NCBI GenBank assembly: GCA_947646735.1
Contig: CANTFK010000983.1
Coordinates: forward strand, 372,001 to 436,000
Origin: Peronospora farinosa
Taxonomy: Eukaryota; Oomycota; Peronosporomycetes; Peronosporales; Peronosporaceae
Length of the DNA: 64,000 bases
Reading direction: 5' to 3'
A model generated the notes under the pieces. That model was not told the DNA's origin. It ran no database searches and worked only from the letters and a program-made list of their open reading frames with translations. A program made the position numbers and the translations under genes. Positions 1 through 8,541 of this stretch are shown here, in pieces. Within the stretch, counting starts at the first letter, position 1, and every line of letters begins with the position of its first letter.

Positions 1-47
1 AGACATTCTGTATGAGGCGTGAAGAACGATTAGTCAAAGGCGACAAC

Positions 48-129
48 AGAGACGAGACCCTTCAGGAAGCCAGGTCCTGAAGGGTCTCGTCTCTATCTTT
101 GAGGAGGCCTGTTTCCTGGCCCAGGAAAC
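48..129. repeat. two adjacent perfect hairpins
   Basis: Bases 48-67 and 75-94 are perfect inverted complements, a 20-bp stem with a 7-nt loop. Right after it, 111-119 and 121-129 form a second perfect 9-bp palindrome around one central base (GTTTCCTGG, C, CCAGGAAAC). The surroundings are repeat-like and non-coding. This could be a terminal hairpin of a mobile element or a small-RNA precursor. No gene overlaps it. Confidence 0.75.
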
Positions 130-289
130 TGACCCCCTTACCTTGGGTGGGAGTACTGGCTCAGGACTTTCCAGAGATCTTGCACATAATTAACACCATG
201 TAATAGACGGTCTGAACCTCTCTCTCTACCTTGCAAGGAGCCCCCGATATCAATTGTTGATGTACACTAGATACTCTTTGTCCTGTGGT

Positions 290-665
290 GCGTCTAGGCA
301 AATATGAGCATGGTTGGACCCCAAGATTCGACTTAAAGAGCAGAGCAAGTCGACTACGAGGTGAAAGCCAAGGATTACGTCATGATGGCTCGTTTACACT
401 TCCACAGTGAAAACAAAACTGTCCACTGTCCCCTGAATCAGATTGCTACAAGAGCGAAAGCAGTCCAGCTCGATTTAGAGTGCACACAACGCTAACCCTG
501 GGTGTGGTCACCGAATTGATCCCCGTGCCCTTGTTGGAGTGCCCCGCCGTGAATCTCAAAAACTCTTAAGCCAGTAGAATGAGAAAGCGAGGCGAGATGC
601 AACGAGTTACCATTCAACCAGACATATGTTAGTAATGAGTAGTAAGACTCGAATAGACGGTGTGT
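290..665 (+). repeat. dispersed repeat, copy 1 (second copy at 53,006-53,425)
   Basis: The stretch shares an ordered series of short identical blocks with 53,006-53,425 in the same orientation. These include GTGCGTCTAGGCAA, GCAGAGCAAGTCGAC, GGATTACGTCAT followed by ATGGCT, CCACTGTCCCCTGAA and CAGATTGCT. The spacing is similar in both copies and the sequence between blocks has drifted. It carries no usable reading frame. It is probably a fragment of an old transposable element of unknown class. Confidence 0.6.
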
Positions 666-857
666 GACTTTCTCGATTTACAGAATGATGACAGAGCAGG
701 GCTCTACGATCAGGCAACGTAGTCAGCATGAGATTTGTTGTGTGTGGCCGCACTCAGCTGCCACTGAAGAAACAAGGCACTGTTAGTTATTCATCTCCTC
801 ATTCAGCAATCTACTTCACAACACCCAAGTTAGTGTCACTGATCAAGAAAACACCTT

Positions 858-1247
858 ATGCGTGTGTATTCCGTTCTGTTGGTAGTCACAATTGCCTTTC
901 TTGCAAACAGCGCTGCGGTCGCAGCTAACCGCGACGAGGCTCAAGTTTCGAAGCTGCTTCGCCGTGAAAACACTGAGAGACGGCATCTGATTCTTGATTT
1001 GGCAGAGGACTTACCTGGAATTGGGGAGAATTTGGAAGAAATTTTGCAAAGTAATGAACACCTGAAACACGAAGTGCCCGAGTGGTGCGAGGAAATTGCA
1101 GAGCAAATAAAGGACTTTACACAAAAAGCTTTAGAGACTGGGGATATAAAGCTTTCTAAAAAAGACCAACGCGCAAATTTCAAGAAGAATTACCTATTGG
1201 CCCAAAGTTTGATTCAACAAAAGAGAGAGTGTGAGAAGAAGGAATAA
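858..1247 (+). CDS. candidate secreted RxLR-like effector
   Basis: A 129-residue single-exon protein. Residues 1-23 form a typical signal peptide: a hydrophobic core (VLLVVTIAFLA) ending in AAVAA. About ten residues further on comes KLLRRENTERR, which resembles the oomycete host-targeting RxLR-dEER module, with KLLR in place of RxLR and TER-R in place of EER. The rest is charged and helical with no recognised domain; the few cysteines do not suggest a disulphide-rich fold. Small size, secretion signal, early RxLR-like motif and a repeat-rich upstream flank all fit an effector. Because the motif is not canonical, this is a candidate only. It could also be another small secreted protein. The ATG at 858 is chosen because it begins the signal peptide. 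Confidence 0.6.
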   Translation: MRVYSVLLVVTIAFLANSAAVAANRDEAQVSKLLRRENTERRHLILDLAEDLPGIGENLEEILQSNEHLKHEVPEWCEEIAEQIKDFTQKALETGDIKLSKKDQRANFKKNYLLAQSLIQQKRECEKKE

Positions 1248-1405
1248 AAAGTGGCTTTTGCTGTATAAACAAACACCCTGTTGACGTAAATTGTCCACTG
1301 TTCATTGACAAATATACATTTTGTGCACTAAAATCACTTTCGTTCTCTCTTTTTATTGGTCTAAACCGCTTCTATTTCAGTGGCTCCCTCTCGAAGCACT
1401 CGGTC

Positions 1406-2818
1406 ATGACATCTCGGTGCTCTTCCCTCCTCCTTCTCTCTCGTCAAGTGACAGTATCGTCTGTTTCTCATCTTTCACCGCTGCTGGAGACTACAAGATG
1501 GCTACAGACGGAGTCTAGCGCTACGTTTGACGCTGCCACGATCAATGGAAACAACGCAGATACGTCTGCGGCATCTTCACGAAGACCCAAGCGAGTTAAT
1601 GAGCGGCGGAAACGATCAATGACAGCGCCAGTTCATGCAGCACCAGTAGAAGACAATGTCTCTGCTAGACCATTGACGTCTTCTGTTAAAGGAGAAGTTA
1701 CTAACAAGGAGGAAGGTAAAAAACGACCGCTGGTGGCTTCATTTAAGGACGGGAAGCCGTGGATCACAGTGATGGGTCTTGGTGGAGCAGGTAGTAACGC
1801 TGTGAACAATATGATTGCGTCACAACTTGAAGGTGTCGAGTTTGTTGTGGCTAACACGGACTGTCAAGCATTGGGACGGTCGCTGGCTCCTTCTAAGATC
1901 ACTCTAGGGAAAGACATTACCAAGGGACTGGGAGCTGGATCCAAACCGGAGCTGGGTAAACGGTCTGCAGAACAGCAAAAGACGGAAATTGAGCAGATGC
2001 TGAAGGGCAGTAATATGCTATTTATCACGGGTGGAATGGGTGGAGGCACTTGTACCGGAGCAGCGCCCGTTGTAGCGAGTGTAGCCAGAGAGTTGAATAT
2101 CTTGACAGTTGGTGTCGTGAGCACGCCATTTCGCTCTGAAGGTCCCAACCGCACCCGATTGGCGAATGCTGGTGTAAAGGAATTGGCCAAGTATGTCGAC
2201 ACGCTAATTGTTGTGCCAAACCAAAATTTGTTGGCACTAGCGGACAAGAGTACTACTATGCTCGATGCGTTCCGGTATGCCGATGATGTGTTGTTGGAAG
2301 GTGTCAAGGGCGTGACAGACCTGATTGTTCGTCCAGGACTCATTAATCTAGATTTCGCCGACATCAAGACGATCTTGTCAAATGCAGGTCGTGCCATTAT
2401 GGGCTCAGGCGTTTCTAGCGAGGAAGGTCGCGCTCGTAAAGCAGCTGAACAGGCATTAGTGAACCCATTGCTGGGTGACCTACCAACTGAGTCGGCACAC
2501 GGCCTACTGGTGACTATTCGTGGTGGTGAGGACATGACGCTTTTCGAAGTGGATGAAATCATGGAGATCATTCGCAACCGTGTGCACGACGAAGCCAACA
2601 TCATCTTCGGCACTTGCTACGATCAGTCGCTCGATGGATCTGTGTACGTGTCCATTATCGTAAGTGGTATCCAAACCGATGTCATTTCGCCGCCCATACG
2701 AGGGGCTCATGTTCCTCTGCAAGAGCGCACGGACAGGGGAGAGCTTGGTGCCAAGGTTAAGCCTGATGAGGCGGAAAAGCCAGCCGAGGGGTTGTTCAGC
2801 CGCTTTTTCTCGCTATAG
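1406..2818 (+). CDS. ftsZ: FtsZ, mitochondrial division GTPase
   Basis: A 470-residue tubulin-family GTPase that forms the division ring in bacteria and in those protists that keep an organellar copy. The core begins around residue 117 with ITVMGLGGAGSNAVNNM, the nucleotide-binding start. The tubulin signature GGMGGGTCTGAAP lies near residue 210, followed by the T4-T7 region with NLDFADIKTI, the T7 catalytic loop. The first ~40 residues are rich in Ser, Arg and Leu without acidic residues, which suits a mitochondrial presequence; the next ~75 residues are a charged linker. The C-terminus (GLFSRFFSL) is short and lacks an obvious FtsA/ZipA-type tail. Oomycetes have no plastid, so mitochondrial division is the likely role (inference). 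Single exon. Confidence 0.95.
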   Translation: MTSRCSSLLLLSRQVTVSSVSHLSPLLETTRWLQTESSATFDAATINGNNADTSAASSRRPKRVNERRKRSMTAPVHAAPVEDNVSARPLTSSVKGEVTNKEEGKKRPLVASFKDGKPWITVMGLGGAGSNAVNNMIASQLEGVEFVVANTDCQALGRSLAPSKITLGKDITKGLGAGSKPELGKRSAEQQKTEIEQMLKGSNMLFITGGMGGGTCTGAAPVVASVARELNILTVGVVSTPFRSEGPNRTRLANAGVKELAKYVDTLIVVPNQNLLALADKSTTMLDAFRYADDVLLEGVKGVTDLIVRPGLINLDFADIKTILSNAGRAIMGSGVSSEEGRARKAAEQALVNPLLGDLPTESAHGLLVTIRGGEDMTLFEVDEIMEIIRNRVHDEANIIFGTCYDQSLDGSVYVSIIVSGIQTDVISPPIRGAHVPLQERTDRGELGAKVKPDEAEKPAEGLFSRFFSL

Positions 2819-3047
2819 GGGGTTATATAAAGGATGTAGTGGGAATTAGTGCTTGCTACTTTGGAGCTGTGGCGCTGGTCGCACGAGTGAAGCTTTCGTG
2901 TAAATGTGGAAGTCATTTGTCACAAGTAACGCATTGTGTTCGTACAGAAGATAACTAACCAGCTGAGTAATGTCAAACGAAAGCATGAGCATTAAGCGAG
3001 TGCAGCGCATCCCTCACCCCACGTCTAACACATTCTTATTTGGGGAA

Positions 3048-4550
3048 TTAATTCGAGAGCTCAGCAATCGCGCCCTCAAGCTGAGAACGAGCATATTGCA
3101 GCAGCTCCACGTCACGCATTTCCACTGTGAGTTTGAGATTGCCATCAGCCTCGTCTTTCTTGTAGCCTAGACTCTTCAGGAAAGCCACGCCACCTACAAG
3201 GCTAGCCACACGTTTACGAAACGCTGGGTTCTCTAGGTTGATCGTACGAAACTTTTCTTCGTCGGGCTTCTCAACCAGGTTCTTCACATACACGTTCAGC
3301 GTCTTGAGAGCTGTGAGTCCGTCATTACCAACACGATACTTTTTTAGAATGCCCACATTTTTCACAACCTGCTCTTTCGGTGTCAGCACGAGGCTTGGTT
3401 TCTTCTCTTCTTCCTTCTCGGTGCTCACCTCAATAATGGGCGCAACGTTAATTGGAGGACCCCCCAATCGACCGCCGCGAGCCTGACGCTCACGCTTGTC
3501 CATCTCAATCTGCTTACGCAAACGCTCACGCTCGCGCTTGGCGTCCTCCTTGTCCTTCTTCATCCGCTCGGCAGCAATCTTCCGTTGAATAGCCTCAATT
3601 TCATCACGAGCCTCCAACAATCCCTGCCCTTCGGTACGACGTTTCAGTTCATTCAGACGCTGATTCACTTTTTCTTGTTCCTCGCGTTCCAGACGCTTCT
3701 TTTCAAGAAGAAGCTTCAACTCTTCGACCTTTGCAGCCTTTTCCTCAGGTGTCAGCTCCTGTTTTGATGCAGTTTTCGATAAATCGACAAACTTGATCGG
3801 CTCATCGATATCCGCATCATCCTGATGGTCATCCAGCCAATTTATAGCCACCTCTAACCCCTCACTATCCGTTGCCAGTAGCGCCTTGCGACAGCGTAGT
3901 TCATTAAACCCCATTTCTTTCAATTGCATCAGCAGGTCTTTATTCACCGCTGGAGAATTCATCTCGCCACTTTCCTCCTTCATCTCTTCATCATCATCTC
4001 TAGGACGACAAATACCAGTCACCTGGTCGCAAACCATGTTTGAAACCGGCACGACAGGCTTTGTAACAGCCTCCGTATTAGTCGAAGCTGGAACATTAGG
4101 GACTAGACTCACGTCATTAAATCTCTTGAGTCGAGCCTCTCGAGCTTCTATAGTAGAAAGAGGTTTAATCGTCGCATTGGACCCAGCACCAAGTGTCATT
4201 CCTGGTGACGCAAATGGATTAAACGCCGATTGACGCCATTGCTCAATTTTAGCACGTAATTGACTTGGATCAGCACCAACGAGTTCATCAATTTTGCTCT
4301 TATTCATATAGAAATGGAACGTTGGAAAGCCACGGACGCCCAATGCACCAATTAATGAGCGATTCTGCGCTTCATCGACTTCCAAAAACACCACGTCATG
4401 ATATTGATCACTTAGTTGATGGTAAATGGGTTTAATGTGTTGACAGGGACCACACCAAACAGCAGAAAAGTCCACGACAATGAGTTTGCCACCGGCTCGT
4501 TCCATCTGCGCGTTCCAATCCGAGTCATTAAGCACTGGAATAACACCCAT
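3048..4550 (-). CDS. thioredoxin-UBA-PUB domain protein
   Basis: A 500-residue intronless protein with three readable modules. Residues 1-105 are a thioredoxin fold with the intact redox motif WCGPC (32-36) and the cis-proline region GFPTFHFY. Residues ~200-242 form a UBA domain (LKEMGFNELRCRKAL ... AINWLDDH), which binds ubiquitin. A long basic/acidic coiled coil follows (~265-365). Residues ~400-490 form a PUB domain (LKTLNVYVKNL ... FRKRVASLVGGVAFLKSLGY), a fold that in other proteins docks on p97/Cdc48. The combination suggests a redox-active adaptor for ubiquitylated clients at p97. That role is inferred; the domains are seen. Single copy of each domain and no damage. Confidence 0.85.
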   Translation of the reverse strand: MGVIPVLNDSDWNAQMERAGGKLIVVDFSAVWCGPCQHIKPIYHQLSDQYHDVVFLEVDEAQNRSLIGALGVRGFPTFHFYMNKSKIDELVGADPSQLRAKIEQWRQSAFNPFASPGMTLGAGSNATIKPLSTIEAREARLKRFNDVSLVPNVPASTNTEAVTKPVVPVSNMVCDQVTGICRPRDDDEEMKEESGEMNSPAVNKDLLMQLKEMGFNELRCRKALLATDSEGLEVAINWLDDHQDDADIDEPIKFVDLSKTASKQELTPEEKAAKVEELKLLLEKKRLEREEQEKVNQRLNELKRRTEGQGLLEARDEIEAIQRKIAAERMKKDKEDAKRERERLRKQIEMDKRERQARGGRLGGPPINVAPIIEVSTEKEEEKKPSLVLTPKEQVVKNVGILKKYRVGNDGLTALKTLNVYVKNLVEKPDEEKFRTINLENPAFRKRVASLVGGVAFLKSLGYKKDEADGNLKLTVEMRDVELLQYARSQLEGAIAELSN

Positions 4551-4838
4551 CGCGTGTGTGTTTTATTCGACTTGTATCTTGGGTCTTTTTTTGAAGATTG
4601 ATCCCCCTTTTTGTATAAAAAACAACTTTTTGTAAAAGGTGGATTTTGTATTTGTAAAAAAGAATACGTATCCAGTTCTGGAACAGGTCAGATTTTGGAA
4701 GATGTCTATATTTGATATCGGAACTTTGAATTAAGTATAAGAAATTCGTATAGGTAGCTGGAGGATAGATAACAAGTCAGCTATAATAATACGGATCATT
4801 TTGACTATCTCGGTGGTCTCGACAAGTGAGATAAAAAG

Positions 4839-5317
4839 ATGTTCACTTGCTTATGTTTGAAGCTACGCGCTGATACTTTTGGCTCGCTCTTGCGAGTGAA
4901 ACAAAGAGAGTACCTAGACCTCTGGTCACTTGTGCGCAGTCCATCTATAGCGGTGCTTGACGATACTTTGCAGCCTGAGATTAGCTGCGTACACAGCTTA
5001 AAGGCGTGACCAAGAAAGTTTATTTCTAGATCTTGGATAAGAAGGACGTACAAACGGGAGAAGGCCTACGTCTTTATAGAGGTATGCAGGTGGCTTACTA
5101 CTCTATGGTGGTACGCTCCATGATGCACTTTCGAAACGGAGAAGGACAGGAAGGGCTGCTAAAAGTACGTACAAATGAACAGGGTACGATCACCGCTTCG
5201 AAAAAAACGGTCGGCTCTGGCGTCAAATACCTTTGCACGTTGCCGGACGACAATCGCGTAAATTATAGCACATGTTTGCCAGCAGTCTACGCACGAGTAA
5301 CGGCGGCTACGCGCTAG
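4839..5317 (+). CDS. unrecognised small gene, possibly two exons
   Basis: Two open stretches look coding. Exon 1 would be 4839-4988 (starts MFTCLCLKLRADTFG) and exon 2 5030-5317 (95 residues to a TGA/TAG-type stop). Joining them in phase 0 across GTACAC...TTCTAG keeps the frame and gives 145 residues. The implied intron is only 41 nt, shorter than the 60-95 nt introns of the neighbouring genes, so the model is doubtful. I see no known domain, signal peptide or membrane segment. It lies between two confident genes and could also be two shadow frames. Confidence 0.3.
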
Positions 5318-5821
5318 TCGCCCAGATGTACCACACATAAGAAAGTTTTTAAGGGGCTCAAGAGGTATTTTCTATTGTAAAGTGAAAGTACCGTACTGCA
5401 ATTGTACGAAAAGTCCAGCGTGCTTTTTTCCACGTTTTTGTCCATCGTCTGATGGACATGGCAAGGCGCGACGGTAATGTAGATAGAAGCATGCATGCAA
5501 GTATGCAGCTAAAATGTGACATTTCAGGCTGGACGCGATGGCGTTTACATAAAAGCAAATTCCGTTGTTCATACTCACAAAAAAAGGTGTTAATTGAACC
5601 GATGTGAAATGATTGCATCAACAGTATTTGTTTTTACTAAATCCGAGTGGACTAAAACGGAGCCATTTTTTTTCGTTTCTCACTAAAATTTATTCCACGG
5701 TCTTTTGGAGCACGTTTCTCTTCCTCATTCTTTTTATCCAGCACCTATTACCCAATTTATCTCTTTTGGTTATCTCGTTCTCGTACTTTTTTGTAACCCC
5801 TCCGTATCCCGAGTGTACCCC

Positions 5822-7504
5822 ATGGATTCCAAGCAAGCGTTATTACTAAACCCTGAATTCTGGACGTCCCAACAGCTTGAAGAATGGCTTAAACGTTTTG
5901 AAAACGGTCGTTATTCGCATTTAATTGGATCTTTAAAAGGCTGTAAAGGTGCTGACGTTGTGTGCTTTAGTGCTGCCGAGTGGGCCCGACTAAACCCTCC
6001 TGAACTTGCTACAAGCCTTCGTTTTACTCTATTAGGTATGGTACAAGTGGCTACACAGGACGAATCTGTGACTATTGTGACGGATTTTGTACCACTTAGA
6101 ACTTCTCCAAATCAAGACAAAAAGAAGCACAAGTTGTCACTTGAAAAGACAATTCCAGTGAAATTTCCTCCAATGATTGAGATGCCGACCATGCCTGTAC
6201 TGTTTGGTACATTGCTGTTTCTTGTATTGGCTATTCTGTCATTTACAGTATTACGTAAACCTCTTGCTGAGATTGGGATTGATTCGGAGAATTTGGTGAA
6301 ATATGGCTCCATTCCTCTTGTTAGTGTGGTGTTTACGTATCTTCACATTTGGATGGCATTATGGATGACCTTTTATCCACTGGAGTATACAGGATGTTTG
6401 CAGCTTCCAGACACAAATACGGGCTTGGGATGGCAAGGAATTGTCCCGAATAAAGGAGAAAAAATGGCTCGACAGGCGGTGCAGATTATGACACGTCAAT
6501 TGCTAGACGTGTCGGAAATCTTTGCCAAGATTGAACCGGCACAAGTTGTTAGGGAGTTGGAGCCAATTTTGTTTAATACGATTCATACGGTCGTAGAAGA
6601 CATGGCACTGAAGTACAGTCCGGACCTGTGGGCTGTGCTACCGGCCAAGGTAAAGGAGGAGATTGTCGAGAAAGTGAAGGAGGAATCGCCTGCACATATT
6701 GAAGCCCTCATGGATGAAATCCGCAACAACATTGAAGATGTCTTTGATCTGGAGGATATGGTTGTTACTAATATGTGCAAGGACAAGCAGCTTCTAGTGA
6801 ACATGTTTGTCACGTGTGGCTACTCTGAGTTGGCTTTTATTCGGAACTCAGGTGCCTATATGGGAGGAATTTTCGGTCTCATGCAAATGGGGATTTGGTT
6901 CGTGTACTCGGATCCTATTGTGGTGTTTCCGGTGGTTGGCCTGCTTGTGGGTACCATCACTAACTGGCTCGCTCTTAAGATGATTTTTGAGCCTGTGAAC
7001 CCCAAAAGGTATTGCGGCATAACCTTCCACGGTCTGTTCCTTCGACGTCAGAACGAAGTTGCTGAGGTTTACGGAAATTTAGTCGCTCGCGACATCCTGA
7101 ACTCACGCAATATTTTTGAGGCTATTTTGAAGGGTCCGTACTCGGATCGTCTATTTGAGCTCGTGTACGACAATGTGCAGGATGCTGTCAATGCTGCAAC
7201 TGTTACCACGCAAAAGATTATCAATTTTAGCATTGGCGAGGAAATGTACGCCAACATCAAGGAAGATGTGACAAACCACATTGTGGAGATATTTCCGGAG
7301 AGTCTTCGACAGATTGAGAGCTACGCCACCGTTGCCATGGACTTGGAGGTAACGCTGCGTGAAAAAATGAAACTGCTGACCTCAGAGCAATTCGAACGTT
7401 TGCTGCACCCTATTTTTGAGGAAGACGAGTGGAAACTCGTGGTCATGGGCGGCGTACTAGGTGTTGTAATTGGTGTTGTTCAAATATTCCTTATCGACCA
7501 TTAA
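5822..7504 (+). CDS. DUF445 family membrane protein with SAM-like N-terminus
   Basis: A 560-residue intronless protein. The first ~75 residues (MDSKQALLLNPEFW, WLKRFENGRYSHLIGSL, LNPPELATSLRFTLLGM) look like a SAM-type helical domain. Hydrophobic segments follow near 122-147 and 160-195. The family signature VVGLLVGTITNWLALKMIFEPV with PKRYCGITFHGLFLRRQ lies in the middle and is characteristic of DUF445 (bacterial YheB/YjiN type) proteins. A last membrane helix (GGVLGVVIGVVQIFLI) ends the protein. The frame is open from 5705, but that extension begins with TTG and 5822 is the first ATG, so I start there. Function is unknown; a membrane-tethering role has been suggested for bacterial relatives. 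Confidence 0.85.
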   Translation: MDSKQALLLNPEFWTSQQLEEWLKRFENGRYSHLIGSLKGCKGADVVCFSAAEWARLNPPELATSLRFTLLGMVQVATQDESVTIVTDFVPLRTSPNQDKKKHKLSLEKTIPVKFPPMIEMPTMPVLFGTLLFLVLAILSFTVLRKPLAEIGIDSENLVKYGSIPLVSVVFTYLHIWMALWMTFYPLEYTGCLQLPDTNTGLGWQGIVPNKGEKMARQAVQIMTRQLLDVSEIFAKIEPAQVVRELEPILFNTIHTVVEDMALKYSPDLWAVLPAKVKEEIVEKVKEESPAHIEALMDEIRNNIEDVFDLEDMVVTNMCKDKQLLVNMFVTCGYSELAFIRNSGAYMGGIFGLMQMGIWFVYSDPIVVFPVVGLLVGTITNWLALKMIFEPVNPKRYCGITFHGLFLRRQNEVAEVYGNLVARDILNSRNIFEAILKGPYSDRLFELVYDNVQDAVNAATVTTQKIINFSIGEEMYANIKEDVTNHIVEIFPESLRQIESYATVAMDLEVTLREKMKLLTSEQFERLLHPIFEEDEWKLVVMGGVLGVVIGVVQIFLIDH

Positions 7505-7702
7505 TCAGGCTCTATGAAATAGTTTACGAGCGGTGCTGCTGCGCTAACATGAAGTGGGTCTCTTTATAATTTGATGGCAGCATTAAGTTCCTGCGTGACA
7601 AACAGGGCTTCCTATAATGCTTGATATGAATAACTTATCAATTCACAATTTTCATTTTTTTCACAGCAATGTCACATCATGTGTGGGATGACAACGTCTG
7701 CC

Positions 7703-8189
7703 TTAGCTAAGTTGGTCGACGCTGAACTGGCAAACTGGACAAACCTTGTTCAGAGACAGCCACAAATCGATGCAATCGGAGTGATACGAGTGAAAGCACG
7801 GCAACGACTTGATCTCCTCACCGACCTCAAAGCTGCAGCGGCATATCAGACAACTACAGACAACGGTGGCCACAGGCCGAGTAAGTGATGGAATTGTCAC
7901 TAGCAGAGGTGACCACAGACGTACTCAGGAATGCCATGACCATCGTGCTCCTTTGCTGCGCTGAAGATGTATGTTGGGAGTTGATGAATAAGCGATGTCG
8001 ATGCGCCACGACTGAAGCAACACGAATCGGCGTTAGTTCAGCTCTAGATCCAGTAGACAGCGATTTAGCATACAATTTCGATGTTTGATTGCGATGGCCG
8101 TGCTGGTTTTGGACGGAAAGGGACCTCTCGTCAACATCGGTTTCAATGCTTACTGCGAGGTTCCAACGGGACGTTAGCAACTTAGTCAT
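7703..8189 (-). CDS. RING-H2 finger protein (exon structure unresolved)
   Basis: The 3' part, about 7703-7900 on the minus strand, encodes a complete RING-H2 finger: CLIC, then CFHSYHSDC and CPVC, giving the C3H2C3 zinc ligands typical of E3 ubiquitin ligases. Upstream on the same strand an ATG-started frame (from 8189, MTKLLTSRWNLA) of about 100 residues is open in a different frame, so at least one intron is needed. Candidate donors are GTAAGC near 8152 and GTGTTG near 8000, with an acceptor GCTAG near 7901, but I cannot decide between them. The zinc finger is secure; the N-terminus and start are not. The protein ends soon after the RING, as in many membrane or adaptor E3s. Confidence 0.6.
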
Positions 8190-8541
8190 CTTCGTACCAA
8201 CATTACTCGAGGTAACTTACCGATCCGATAATCCAGGCTTGGATGAATGTCGGTGACCAAAATACCTCTCACAAACTGCAGCAAGGCGACATGAGTAAAT
8301 CAAACATGCTAAAAGCTAATTGAAAGAAACAAATGTATCTATCCACGTACTTCGTCATCATAGTTATTCCCCGGCGTATCTACAACAACACAAAACGATC
8401 AGAATCTCAGCGAAGCCTTCCATTCCTATCCATGACAATTCTTACCCAGGTCGGTTTCATACAAATGCTGCAGCCATCGTGCATACTCCTCATCGAAAGG
8501 CATTATTCCTACAGACACGGCACTGTTATACAAAAGATACC

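Noticed and set aside
1864..2613. 249-residue minus-strand frame opposite FtsZ
   Set aside because: Shadow of the FtsZ coding sequence; rich in Ser and Arg with no domain.
5705..5821. N-terminal extension of the DUF445 protein
   Set aside because: Begins with TTG; the first ATG is at 5822 and begins a good SAM-like domain.
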